Part shown: positions 33,267-41,295 of the stretch, in pieces
Layout: each line of letters begins with the position of its first letter
Position numbering within the stretch: position 1 is the first letter of the stretch
From: Lachnospiraceae bacterium UBA7179
GTDB lineage: Bacteria > Bacillota > Clostridia > Lachnospirales > Lachnospiraceae
DNA: 64,000 nucleotides
Assembly (NCBI GenBank): GCA_002491195.1
Contig: DKVL01000020.1
Span: 3,884 to 67,883 of the forward strand
Direction: 5' to 3'
Notes under the pieces: generated by a model
The model's database searches: none
Told to the model about the DNA's origin: nothing
What the model saw: the letters and a program-made list of their open reading frames with translations, nothing else
Program-made: the position numbers and the translations under genes

Positions 33267-33672
33267 AAAATGTGTCATGGTGATTGATGAGAAGCTGCCG
33301 TTAGGAATCATAGCAAACACGGCTGCCATTATGGGTATTACGCTGGGAAAGGAGAGACCAGAGCTGGTTGGCAGGGATGTGTGTGACAGATCAGGTAAAA
33401 GGCACCAGGGTATTATTGAGTTTCCCGTTCCCATCCTAAAGGGAGATTCCAAGCTGATCAAATCAATCAGGGAGAGATTATACGAACCGGAATTTTCGGG
33501 TTTGTCGGTGGTTGACTTCTCTGACTTGGCGCAGGGATGCAAGACGTATGAGGAATTTATCGAAAAGATGAGCAAGGCATCCGGGCCAGAGCTCAATTAT
33601 CTGGGAATTGCGATCTGCGGTGCCAAAAAGAAAGTCAATAAGCTGACGGGGAATGTGCCGCTGCTGCGGTAA
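33238..33672 (+). CDS. DUF2000 family protein
   Basis: A 144-residue cytoplasmic protein matching DUF2000: KCVMVIDEKLPLGIIANTAAIMGI at the N-terminus, then GRDVCDRSGKRHQGI, and IPILKG-like PVPILKGDSKLIKSIRE in the middle. The family has a swapped-hairpin fold related to peptidyl-tRNA hydrolase II-like proteins, with no proven role. AGGAGGAGG precedes the ATG at 33238. The gene overlaps the 3' end of the AraC regulator, so the two are co-translated and it is probably the regulator's functional partner. Confidence 0.85.
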   Translation: MDMDMDPQSEKCVMVIDEKLPLGIIANTAAIMGITLGKERPELVGRDVCDRSGKRHQGIIEFPVPILKGDSKLIKSIRERLYEPEFSGLSVVDFSDLAQGCKTYEEFIEKMSKASGPELNYLGIAICGAKKKVNKLTGNVPLLR

Positions 33673-33723
33673 AGCTTTTGTATCATAACCCACTGTTTCC
33701 TATAAAATAGGGCGCAGTGGGTC

Positions 33724-33768
33724 TTGCAGCACAGTGCAAAGTCCTGCACTGAACTTTAACAAAATCTA
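33724..33768 (+). repeat. Second-family palindromic repeat, copy 2
   Basis: TTGCAGCACAGTGCAAAGTCC followed by TGCACTGAACTTTAACAAAAT is nearly identical to 11807-11850. It lies downstream of the DUF2000 gene, next to another inverted repeat, ACCCACTG / CAGTGGGT (33689-33723 region). Confidence 0.65.
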
Positions 33769-33818
33769 AGCGTCAAAGCTTGCATTTTTTTCAGAAGTAT
33801 AGTATAAACTAATTAAGC

Positions 33819-33887
33819 AAAGACCATCTCCTGCCCCCATTTGTCCCGATTCATTGAATCGGTTGACCGGGCGGGAAGATGGTCTTT
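33819..33887. terminator. Long terminator hairpin
   Basis: Arms beginning AAGACCATCTCCTGCCC and ending GGGCGGGAAGATGGTCTT pair nearly fully around an inner CGATTCATTGAATCG hairpin, followed by TCTTATT. It lies just before the convergent nuclease gene's stop codon. Confidence 0.72.
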
Positions 33888-33891
33888 CTTA

Positions 33892-34371
33892 TTACCTGCA
33901 ATATACTTTTAATATTTCGCCATTGTTCATTATCACAATCTTATCAACAAAACGTGTGTGTCTGGAAAAATAAAGTGCTTCTGCCTGTTTTATAACCGCA
34001 TCCTTTGACAGGGGGCAATCTGTGACATCAAAAATAAAACTTGACGCCTGTTTCATTTTTTTCGACACCACATTGTAAAGCAAATCTTTACTTCTTCCGG
34101 TTGGAGACTTTAAGTCAAAACGTTCCCCATCAACCAAATAGTCTGGCGTTTGTATGCCTTGTGGAGTCATCACTTGCGGTACAAATTCAATATGTTTTCC
34201 ATACTTCCCGCTTAAAATTGCAGCGATCTTCCTTTCCTGCTCTGTTGGACGAAGTATGACATGTTTTCCGTCTACCTTGTATGTCGTGCCATTGACTATG
34301 TATTCCTGTCTTTCTGCGACAGTCCCTTTTGTTCCTTTTGTCCTTGTCCATTCTTGTGTAATATCATTCAT
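33892..34371 (-). CDS. Orphan CdiA C-terminal tRNase-like nuclease domain
   Basis: A 159-residue protein that resembles the tRNA nuclease domain found at the C-terminus of CdiA-type contact-dependent inhibition toxins and some phage or conjugative proteins. The key part is TPDYLVDGERFDLKSP near residues 75-90, the PD..(D/E)XK-like active site with D77, D86 and K88, followed by YNVVSKKMKQASSFIFDVTD. There is no delivery domain, no signal peptide and no strong ribosome site before the ATG. The frame is closed by a TAG 12 codons upstream. No immunity gene sits beside it. It may be a detached fragment of a larger toxin, in AT-rich surroundings. Confidence 0.68.
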   Translation of the reverse strand: MNDITQEWTRTKGTKGTVAERQEYIVNGTTYKVDGKHVILRPTEQERKIAAILSGKYGKHIEFVPQVMTPQGIQTPDYLVDGERFDLKSPTGRSKDLLYNVVSKKMKQASSFIFDVTDCPLSKDAVIKQAEALYFSRHTRFVDKIVIMNNGEILKVYCR

Positions 34372-34533
34372 GGAACCAATGCTATCAGATTTTTCTTTCC
34401 CCGTCTAGTGGTTTATATCATTCTATTCCTCCCACTGGCTGCAAGTTTTTCCTTAAATACTTAATATTAGAACTCTTTTTTGTTATATATAGCACCTTAT
34501 GAAAGTTGGGTCAAGGAAAAGCGGAAGGGGATT

Positions 34534-34785
34534 TCAACGAAACTCAAATAATTTGTGAACTGGAACATCCAATGCTTTTGCAATACTAAAAATGACATCA
34601 AGAGAAACTGCGCAATCGTTATTCTCGATTCGTGACATATGAGTACGGCTGATATCAATTTGATCCGCTAACTGAATTTGAGACAATCCTTTTTCTTTTC
34701 GGTAATATGCAATATAAAGGACAGGGAACAAGTGATAACGGACATTCTTGAATATTTTGAATAAGCAGATCGGGAGAGAATGCAA
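34534..34785 (-). CDS. XRE-family helix-turn-helix protein
   Basis: A short Cro/C1-type DNA-binding protein. The HTH lies in YYRKEKGLSQIQLADQIDISRTHMSRIEN, followed by SLDVIFSIAKALDVPVHKLFEFR, the usual last helix and C-terminus. The frame opens at a TTG (34785), but homologues I recall begin just before LYIAYYRKEK. The true start may therefore be a TTG near 34737, or the 5' end may be damaged. It lies on the minus strand ahead of the AAA/nuclease gene, a place where a control protein would fit. AT-rich context suggests acquisition. Confidence 0.68.
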   Translation of the reverse strand: MHSLPICLFKIFKNVRYHLFPVLYIAYYRKEKGLSQIQLADQIDISRTHMSRIENNDCAVSLDVIFSIAKALDVPVHKLFEFR

Positions 34786-35025
34786 AAAAGAACGATGTTG
34801 CCAGTGAAGCTGTTAAGAATGATAGTAAATTGATCTGGTTGAGTTAAGGCAAAGGAACGACTTTTTCGTAAAATCAATATCCACCTATGGTTAAAGCAGA
34901 TACCGCACCATTTCTTGAAAAATGGCAGGTGAAATTAATATCTCATACTCATGTTGTGAAAAAAGCTGGTATCGTGTATACTGATAACAAGAAAACAATT
35001 TATATCAGATAAGGGAGGGCGCCAT

Positions 35026-35958
35026 ATGAATGAAAACAAGGCAGGGCTTGGATATCAGAACTTCGAGGAAGTAAGAACCCAGCAGATCTTCTATATTGAC
35101 AAGACAGATTTTATCAGAGAATGGTGGGAATGCGCAGATAAAGTTACCCTGATCACACGCCCGCGCAGGTTCGGGAAGACACTGAACATGAGTATGACGG
35201 AGTGTTTTTTCTCAAATAAGTATGCGGGCAGGAGCGATCTGTTTGAAGGCCTGTCCATATGGGAGGAAAAATCTCCCGATGGGGAATACAGGTACAGGAA
35301 GCTGCAGGGCGCTTTCCCGGTAATCTTTTTAAGTTTTGCCAATGTAAAGGCAGCGACCTATCAAGAGATGCTGTTCAAGATCACAAAAGTAATCACTGAT
35401 TTGTATAATAAAAATGACTATCTGTTAGAGGGAAAACTGTTAAATGATAAAGAACGTAGATATTATCAGGAAATAGAACCAGGAATGAGCAGCGAATTAG
35501 CCACGGATGCCATTAACATGATGGCATGTTTCATGCAGCGTCATTATGGCCAGAAAGTAATTATCATCCTGGATGAATATGACACGCCGATGCAGGATGC
35601 ATGGATTTCCGGGTACTGGGAGGATACGGTCAGATTTTTTAGCGGTCTGTTCAACTCCACGTTTAAGACAAATGAATACCTTGAGCGCGGATTGATTACA
35701 GGAATAACGAGAGTTGCAAAAGAAAGCATCTTCACAGGCATGAACAACCTGAACGTTATTACTACAACATCTAATAAATATATGACATCCTTCGGTTTTA
35801 CAGAGGAGGAAGTCTTTACAGCGCTTGATGATGCAGGGTATGGGGAGCAGAAAGAAAAAGTAAAGAGATGGTACGACGGGTTTACATTCGGTGTCTGTGC
35901 CGATATATACAATCCGTGGTCAATTGTGTCATTTATAAATGGGGGGGGGAAAATATGA
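35026..35958 (+). pseudogene. AAA-ATPase-like / DUF1703 gene, N-terminal part
   Basis: The first 310 residues of an AAA-ATPase-like protein whose family has a C-terminal PD-(D/E)XK nuclease-like domain. Seen: YIDKTDFIREWW, the P-loop-like RPRRFGKTLNMSM near residues 45-57, a Walker B-like VIIILDEYDTPM near 180-192, and ITGITRVAKESIFTGMNN. The frame ends at TGA after a run of nine G and four A (35941-35953). With eight G the frame continues into the segment at 35939. The gene is thus split by a one-base change at a homopolymer. GGGAGGG precedes the ATG. Confidence 0.8.
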
Positions 35959-36763
35959 TACCTACTGGTCAAATACAAGCGGAAAAGGACTTGTGAATCA
36001 GTTGATCCAGAAAGGGACACCCAGCATAAAACAGACAATGGAAGATCTCCTGCAGGGCAAAAGCTTTGAGGCGGAGATTGATGAAAAAATAGTGTTTGAC
36101 CAGTTAAACGGCAGCGCGGATGCGGTGTGGAGTCTTTTTCTTGCAACAGGTTATCTGAAAGTGTTAAATGTGAGGACACTGGATGCGGACGAGGAGGGCG
36201 TGGGAGAAGAGGGTGATGTCTGGTACACACTGACCATCACGAACCTTGAAGTGAAACGCATGTTCCGTAAAATGGTCAAAGACTGGTTCAAAAATGATGC
36301 AGAAGCATATTACAATGAGTTTATAAAATCACTTTTAAATGATAACGTAAAGAAGATGAATACGTTCATGAACAAGGTTGCACTAAACACTTTCAGCTCT
36401 TTCGATAGTGGAAATAAGCCTTCCGAACAGACGGAACCAGAGCGTTTTTATCATGGTTTTGTGCTTGGCATGGTGGTAAATCTTTCGGATGCTTACAAAG
36501 TCCGTTCCAACAGGGAGAGCGGGTTTGGACGGTACGATGTATTGATAGAACCTCTTGATAAGGCAAAAAAAGCTTATATTCTGGAATTTAAGGTATTGGA
36601 TCCGGATGAGGACGAGAGGACGCTTGAGGATACCCTTGCAAACGCCCATGCACAGATTGAGGAAAAGCAGTATGAGGCAGAGCTGATATCGTCTGGTTAT
36701 TCACCGGAACAGATCAGAAAGTATGGGTTTGCGTTTAAAGGCAAGGAGTGCCTGATCGGATAA
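35939..36763 (+). pseudogene. AAA-ATPase-like / DUF1703 gene, C-terminal part
   Basis: The rest of the gene at 35026, in the next frame. It begins YDTYWSNTSGKGLVNQLIQ, directly continuing the ATPase helical part, and ends with the predicted PD-(D/E)XK nuclease domain: SGFGRYDVLIEPLDKAKKAYILEFKV, where D and E-x-K supply the metal site, then AHAQIEEKQYEAEL. An ATG at 35939 overlaps the G run but has no ribosome site, so it is unlikely to be an independent start. Either a pseudogene or one state of a phase-variable gene. Confidence 0.8.
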
Positions 36764-37072
36764 ATGTTACAATATTTGATTTTGGTTGGGACTGCGGAGA
36801 CACTCCTGGGCTCACATACTTCAAAGCCGTATAATCCTGATATTGCCAGGGTGACTGAAAAGGTGACTGTAAGGGTGACTGATGCTTTGACAGAGAATGA
36901 GCAAAAAGTGCTTGAAATTTTGCGGAAAAATCTATCTGTAACCTATATAGAGATGGCGAATCAAATGAACATTAGTCGAAAAGCGGTTTCTCAGAAAATT
37001 AAACAACGAAAAGATAAGGGTCTTATTTTAAGAGTTGGTTCAACGAAGAATGGGTATTGGAAATTATTATAA
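36764..37072 (+). pseudogene. Winged-helix remnant of an AlbA_2/AAA_4-type regulator
   Basis: A 102-residue frame. From about residue 43 it reads LTENEQKVLEILRKNLSVTYIEMANQM and SRKAVSQKIKQRKDKGLILRVGSTKNGYWKLL. This is the C-terminal winged helix usually found at the end of long AlbA_2/divergent-AAA transcriptional regulators. The first 40 residues are not part of that family. The start ATG abuts the stop of the preceding frame and has no good ribosome site. I take it to be the surviving tail of a deleted gene, although translation coupled to the upstream gene cannot be excluded. Confidence 0.62.
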
Positions 37073-37188
37073 AAGTGCAATATAAAATACAGATGTGTGC
37101 ACCATAACGGTTCTTTCCGCAAATTCTGAATAAAATATTGACAAACAGCGAAATTTGTGTAAACTTAAAACATAATCATTGTTTGAAC

Positions 37189-37221
37189 AAAGGCGTTCTG
37201 CGTAGGGCAGGACGCCTTTTT
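37189..37221 (+). terminator. Intrinsic terminator upstream of ATP-grasp operon
   Basis: Stem AAAGGCGTTCTG / CAGGACGCCTTT with a 7-nt loop and a run of T. It lies 117 nt after the winged-helix remnant and 65 nt before the ATP-grasp start. A TTGACA about 50 nt upstream (37138-37143) could make it a leader attenuator, but no good -10 is seen. Confidence 0.75.
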
Positions 37222-37286
37222 ATGTGCATGGGGCGCCATCCCTCTGCCTGTTCGTTACTTCATACAGAGAAAGGTGCGTGAGTTGT

Positions 37287-38606
37287 ATGTATGAGATGGA
37301 TTTGCTTGACAACACAGAAAATGTAAACAGACTGTTAGCCAGATACGGTGTGAAATTTGGGATTTACAAAAACAACACCTTCAAGGAGCAGTTGTTCCCG
37401 TTTGATGCTATACCGCGGGTGATTCAGCGGGAGGAGTTCGACTATCTGGAAAAGGGATTGAAGCAGCGGGTCATGGCGCTCAATCTGTTTCTGGATGACA
37501 TCTACCATGACAAGAAGATTGTGAAGGACAAGGTGATCCCGGAGGATTTTATTTTCGCATCAAGCGGCTATATGCCAGAGTGCGAAGGCGTTACACCTGT
37601 CAAGAAGATCTATTCCCATATCTCGGGAATCGACCTTGTAAAAGGCAAAAATGAGAGGTGGTATATCCTTGAGGACAATCTGCGGGTGCCGTCGGGCGCG
37701 TCCTATCCCATGATCGCAAGGGAGCTGTGCCGACGGAGCAGTCCCAAGACATTCCGAGATAACCAGCTCGAGGACAACAGAAATTATGCGCAGCTTTTGC
37801 GAAAGACACTGGACAATGTGAATGTTGAAGGCCATACGGTGATCCTGACGCCAGGCAGATATAACGCTGCTTACTTTGAGCATTCGTATCTGGCGGAAAA
37901 GACAGGCTCGCATCTGGTCAACGGAAGCGAATTGGTTGTGGAGGATGATAAACTCTATTATGTCGATTACAAGGGCAAGAGGGAGCGGGTGGGCGCCGTA
38001 TACCGCAGGATTTCCGATGAGTATCTTGATCCCATGCATTTTAATCCGGAGTCCGTGATCGGAATACCGCATATTTTTGACGTGTACAGAAAAGGAAATA
38101 TCGCGCTGCTCAATGCGCCCGGAAACGGCATTGCTGACGACAAGGGCATCTACTATTTTGTGCCGAAGATGATCAAATACTATCTCGGCGAGGAACCTGT
38201 TTTATCTAACGCGCCGACCTATCTGCCGTTTTATGAGGACGATATGGCGTATGTGCTGGAACATTTTGACAAGCTGGTACTTAAGGATGTCGCGGAGGCC
38301 GGCGGTTACGGCGTCGTGTTCGGCAGCAGCATGACCAGGGAACAGAAGGCAGATTTTATCGCATTGCTGAAAAGGGAACCAAGGCGTTTTATCGCACAGG
38401 AGGTCATCGATTTTCAGGATCTGGATATACAGGATGACGGTGAGGTCGTGGCGAGAAAAGCGGATCTGCGCGCGTTTGTGCTGATGGCGGATGAGCCTTA
38501 TGTATGGAAGAGCGGACTCACCAGATTTTCGCGCAACCCGGATTCGTTTATTGTGAACTCATCGCAGGGAGGAGGATTTAAGGACACATGGGTATTATCT
38601 CATTAG
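37287..38606 (+). CDS. Circularly permuted ATP-grasp ligase
   Basis: A member of the circularly permuted ATP-grasp family (DUF404/DUF407), predicted to form amide bonds between carboxylates and amines with ATP. The 439-residue product has YLEKGLKQRVMALNLFLDDIYHDKK, the ATP-side GKNERWYILEDNLRVPSGASY, TPGRYNAAYFEHSYLA, KDVAEAGGYGVVFG and ADLRAFVLMADEPYVWKSGLTRFS. The start ATG at 37287 fits homologues, whereas the frame opens earlier at 37224. It overlaps the alpha-E gene by 19 nt. The trio ATP-grasp, alpha-E and transglutaminase is a known conserved neighbourhood whose product is unknown. Confidence 0.9.
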   Translation: MYEMDLLDNTENVNRLLARYGVKFGIYKNNTFKEQLFPFDAIPRVIQREEFDYLEKGLKQRVMALNLFLDDIYHDKKIVKDKVIPEDFIFASSGYMPECEGVTPVKKIYSHISGIDLVKGKNERWYILEDNLRVPSGASYPMIARELCRRSSPKTFRDNQLEDNRNYAQLLRKTLDNVNVEGHTVILTPGRYNAAYFEHSYLAEKTGSHLVNGSELVVEDDKLYYVDYKGKRERVGAVYRRISDEYLDPMHFNPESVIGIPHIFDVYRKGNIALLNAPGNGIADDKGIYYFVPKMIKYYLGEEPVLSNAPTYLPFYEDDMAYVLEHFDKLVLKDVAEAGGYGVVFGSSMTREQKADFIALLKREPRRFIAQEVIDFQDLDIQDDGEVVARKADLRAFVLMADEPYVWKSGLTRFSRNPDSFIVNSSQGGGFKDTWVLSH

Positions 38607-39268
38607 AACAGACAAACAGGCTGTATTGGCTTGGAAGGTACTCGGAGCGGGTGTACACGACGATTCGTCTTTATTCGAAGTGCTATGATGACATGATTGA
38701 CGATATCGGGGAAAATTATGCAGATTTCTGTAAAATGCTGGAGATTCCAAACATTTATCAGAGCAAGGAAGACTTTAATCAGCGATATGGTTTTGACGAG
38801 ACGGATCCTAATTCGATTCTGAGTAATCTGATACGCGCGTATGACAATGCGATCGTGTTAAGGGAGGAGATTGGGAGCGAAACGCTTTCGTACATACAAC
38901 TTGCTATTTATGCGATCAATAAGGCAAAGATTTCGCGTGCGCCGCTTCTGGAACTGCAGAATGTGCAGGATAATATTCTTGCTTTCTGGGGCATCGCCGA
39001 TGATTTTATTGAGAGTGAGACAATCCGGAATATCATTCGGACGGGAAAAAGGGTTGAGCGTATTGACTTGTACGCGCGGTTAAAAATTGGCGCCAGAGAG
39101 CTCAAAAGCGAACTGCGGAGACTGCATACCAGACTGGTCAGCAGCGGTATGCCCTACGATCAGGCATGCCTGGATTTTTTAAGTGGTGCGATTGAGCATA
39201 TCGATGAGAATGCGGCGATTGATTATTGCGGTATTGTCAGGAATGTGGAAAGTCTTGTAAGTGTATAA
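38588..39268 (+). CDS. Alpha-E domain protein (DUF403)
   Basis: A 226-residue all-helical protein of the alpha-E family. It has the conserved start SLEQTNRLYWLGRYSERVYTTIRLY and later helices with ERIDLYARLKIG. The family almost always accompanies circularly permuted ATP-grasp and transglutaminase-like genes and is thought to assist peptide-bond synthesis, without a proven reaction. The start lies in the last codons of the ATP-grasp gene (19-nt overlap) behind GGGAGGAGG, which shows tight coupling. The transglutaminase follows 15 nt later. Confidence 0.9.
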   Translation: MGIISLEQTNRLYWLGRYSERVYTTIRLYSKCYDDMIDDIGENYADFCKMLEIPNIYQSKEDFNQRYGFDETDPNSILSNLIRAYDNAIVLREEIGSETLSYIQLAIYAINKAKISRAPLLELQNVQDNILAFWGIADDFIESETIRNIIRTGKRVERIDLYARLKIGARELKSELRRLHTRLVSSGMPYDQACLDFLSGAIEHIDENAAIDYCGIVRNVESLVSV

Positions 39269-39283
39269 AATATATGGAGGCTG

Positions 39284-40084
39284 ATGGAGAATATGCAGGA
39301 AAACAGGACGCTGCAGTTTCGCTACTGCATGACGCTGGATTTTTCGGAGCCGGTCCAGAAACATCAGTTTACATTGCGCATGATACCGCAGTCCGATGAG
39401 CGGCAGACGATATCGGCGTGCAGGATTGAGCTGGAACCGGAATGTAAATACTGCGAAGAGGTGGACACTTTTGGGAACCGTTATATTTATGGTGAGATTG
39501 AGCATCTCCACAGCGAATTTCGCGTGGAGGTGGCAGGCACAGCGGAAATCAGTGGAGGCGTGCAGCTGCCATGCAACAGGCAGATGATCGAACTGGCGCC
39601 TTATCGGTTCCCGTCGCAGTATACAAAGGCGGGAGAAACTGTCAGGAAATACTATGAAGTGCACGGTCTGCAAAAGGGCGAGGGAGCGCTCGCTTTTTCG
39701 ACAAGGCTGCTGCATCAGATTTATCAGGATATGGAGTATGTGCAAGGCGTAACAGATATACACACAACTGCCGAGGAGGCTTTGGCAGGGAAAAAGGGTG
39801 TGTGTCAGGATTACGCCCATATTATGCTTGCACTGTGCAGGATGGCGGATATTCCGAGTCGTTATGTTGTCGGTATGATGCAGGGCGAGGGCTACTCGCA
39901 CGCGTGGGTGGAGGTGTGTGCGGACGGGGAGTGGCATGGAATGGATCCGACCAACGACAGAGTCGTGGATGACACCTACATCAAGATATCACACGGGCGG
40001 GATTATCAGGATTGTATCGTCAACCGCGGCACATTCCGGGGAAATGGGACGCAGACGCAGCAGGTGAAAGTGGTAGTAGTGTGA
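39284..40084 (+). CDS. Transglutaminase-like cysteine peptidase
   Basis: A 266-residue cytoplasmic transglutaminase-like protein, the third member of the ATP-grasp operon. The N-terminal beta-rich domain (about 1-110) matches the bacterial transglutaminase N-terminal region. The catalytic core has C174 in KKGVCQDYAH, H206 in GYSHAWVE and D221 in GMDPTNDR, so the triad is complete. In such operons it may cut or transfer the peptide made by the ATP-grasp ligase. No signal peptide, so it works inside the cell with its partners. Repeat copy F begins at its stop codon. Confidence 0.92.
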   Translation: MENMQENRTLQFRYCMTLDFSEPVQKHQFTLRMIPQSDERQTISACRIELEPECKYCEEVDTFGNRYIYGEIEHLHSEFRVEVAGTAEISGGVQLPCNRQMIELAPYRFPSQYTKAGETVRKYYEVHGLQKGEGALAFSTRLLHQIYQDMEYVQGVTDIHTTAEEALAGKKGVCQDYAHIMLALCRMADIPSRYVVGMMQGEGYSHAWVEVCADGEWHGMDPTNDRVVDDTYIKISHGRDYQDCIVNRGTFRGNGTQTQQVKVVVV

Positions 40085-40135
40085 AGAGAAACGCAAGGGC
40101 AGCGTTTTTCATAGGAATTTGGGTTGCTGTGCGGC
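40079..40135 (+). repeat. Mosaic palindromic repeat, copy F (degenerate)
   Basis: GTGTGAAGAGAAACGCAAGGGCAGCGTTTTTC is a decayed module 2 (AAACGC / GCGTTT). It is followed by TTGCTGTGCGGCGGAAATGAG, resembling module 3. It begins at the transglutaminase stop codon. Confidence 0.55.
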
Positions 40136-40181
40136 GGAAATGAGATTTGAAACGGGCTCTTACAAAAAGGGGGGAGAGAAA

Positions 40182-41138
40182 ATGTCACAGGAAATTACAT
40201 CTGAGATCAGCTCGATCTGTCAGGTGAAACTGCCAGTCGGAGAGACATTAAATATCAGAAGAAACAGATTATCGCCGTCGGGGGAAGGACGAGGCAGCAA
40301 AAAGAGAATCGGTATTGTCACCGGAATCCACGGCGACGAATTGGAGGGACAGTATGTCTGCTATGAGGTGATCCGGCGCATCGGGGAACATCCGGAGTAT
40401 CTGACTGGGATTGTCGATGTATATCCGGCTATGAATCCTATGGGAATTGATTCCATCACGAGAGGGATTCCCGGATTCGACTTGGATATGAACAGGATTT
40501 TTCCAGGGAGCAGGGATGGCGCCATGACAGAGTATGTGGCGTATCAGATCATAGAAGATCTGTCGGGGGCAGATCTGATCGTGGATATCCATGCCAGCAA
40601 TATCTATCTGACAGAGATACCGCAGATTCGTATCAATGAGATCAGCAAAGACACGCTGGTGCCGCTTGCGCGTCATATGAATGTCGATTTTGTGTGGGTG
40701 CATGCGTCGAGTACGGTGCTGGAATCCACACTTGCTTACAGTCTCAACAGTACAGGGACACCGACGCTTGTGGTGGAGGCGGGCGTTGGCATGCGCATTA
40801 CCAAAGCGTATTGTGAGCAGCTTGCGGACGGACTGATGAATACGATGAAAGTGCTCGGTATCTGGCAGGGGGAAGTCAATGCTGTCCGGGAACCGATCGT
40901 TGACGACAGGGCGGACGGTGTTGTCTTTTTTAATGCGCCCAGGGCCGGTATCTTTGTGCCGGAGGCAAAACACTGGACAGAGCTTGCACAAGGCGACAGA
41001 GTCGGCAATATCATTAACCCGCTGACCGGGGAAGTTCTGGCCGAGATCACAACGCCTGAAAAAGGGATACTCTTTACGATCAGGGAATATCCGGTTGTCG
41101 ATGAAGGCTCACTGGTGGGCAGACTTTTAAAGAAATAG
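40182..41138 (+). CDS. M14/aspartoacylase-like zinc carboxypeptidase
   Basis: A succinylglutamate desuccinylase/aspartoacylase-type metallohydrolase of 318 residues. Zinc ligands are visible: H50 and E53 in GIHGDELEG, and H137 in VDIHASN. The likely catalytic glutamate is E199 in LVVEAG. The substrate-binding N and R lie in LDMNRIFPG near 101-109. It should remove an acyl or amino-acyl group from a small amide. The C-terminal 90 residues are a beta-domain with GIFVPEAKHWTELAQGDRVG. GGGGGGAGAG precedes the ATG at 40182. It follows the ATP-grasp operon and precedes a second, degenerate paralogue, so it may process that operon's product. Confidence 0.87.
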   Translation: MSQEITSEISSICQVKLPVGETLNIRRNRLSPSGEGRGSKKRIGIVTGIHGDELEGQYVCYEVIRRIGEHPEYLTGIVDVYPAMNPMGIDSITRGIPGFDLDMNRIFPGSRDGAMTEYVAYQIIEDLSGADLIVDIHASNIYLTEIPQIRINEISKDTLVPLARHMNVDFVWVHASSTVLESTLAYSLNSTGTPTLVVEAGVGMRITKAYCEQLADGLMNTMKVLGIWQGEVNAVREPIVDDRADGVVFFNAPRAGIFVPEAKHWTELAQGDRVGNIINPLTGEVLAEITTPEKGILFTIREYPVVDEGSLVGRLLKK

Positions 41139-41282
41139 TGTGAAGTGTGTAAAGAAATTCTAAGCGGCCAAAGGACGCCCGCTAAGAATTTCTAAATTAC
41201 ACACAGGAAGAATGCCAAGGGTAGGCATTCTTCACATTGATTGTTTGTGCCGCTGAGGCGGCATAACTAGAAGTGTGAAGGG
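41136..41282 (+). repeat. Mosaic palindromic repeat, copy B (most complete)
   Basis: All three modules are present. Module 1: GTGTGTAAAGAAATTCTAAG with CTAAGAATTTCTAAATTACACAC. Module 2: GAAGAATGCC / GGCATTCTTC. Module 3: TGTGCCGC / GCGGCATAACTAGAAGTGTGAA. It separates the two zinc-peptidase genes. Confidence 0.82.
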
Positions 41283-41295
41283 CTGGAGGTTCGAT

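Noticed and set aside
34887..35012. 41-codon plus-strand frame ahead of the AAA/nuclease gene
   Set aside because: It has an ATG but no ribosome site and no recognisable motif, so I could not support it as a gene.
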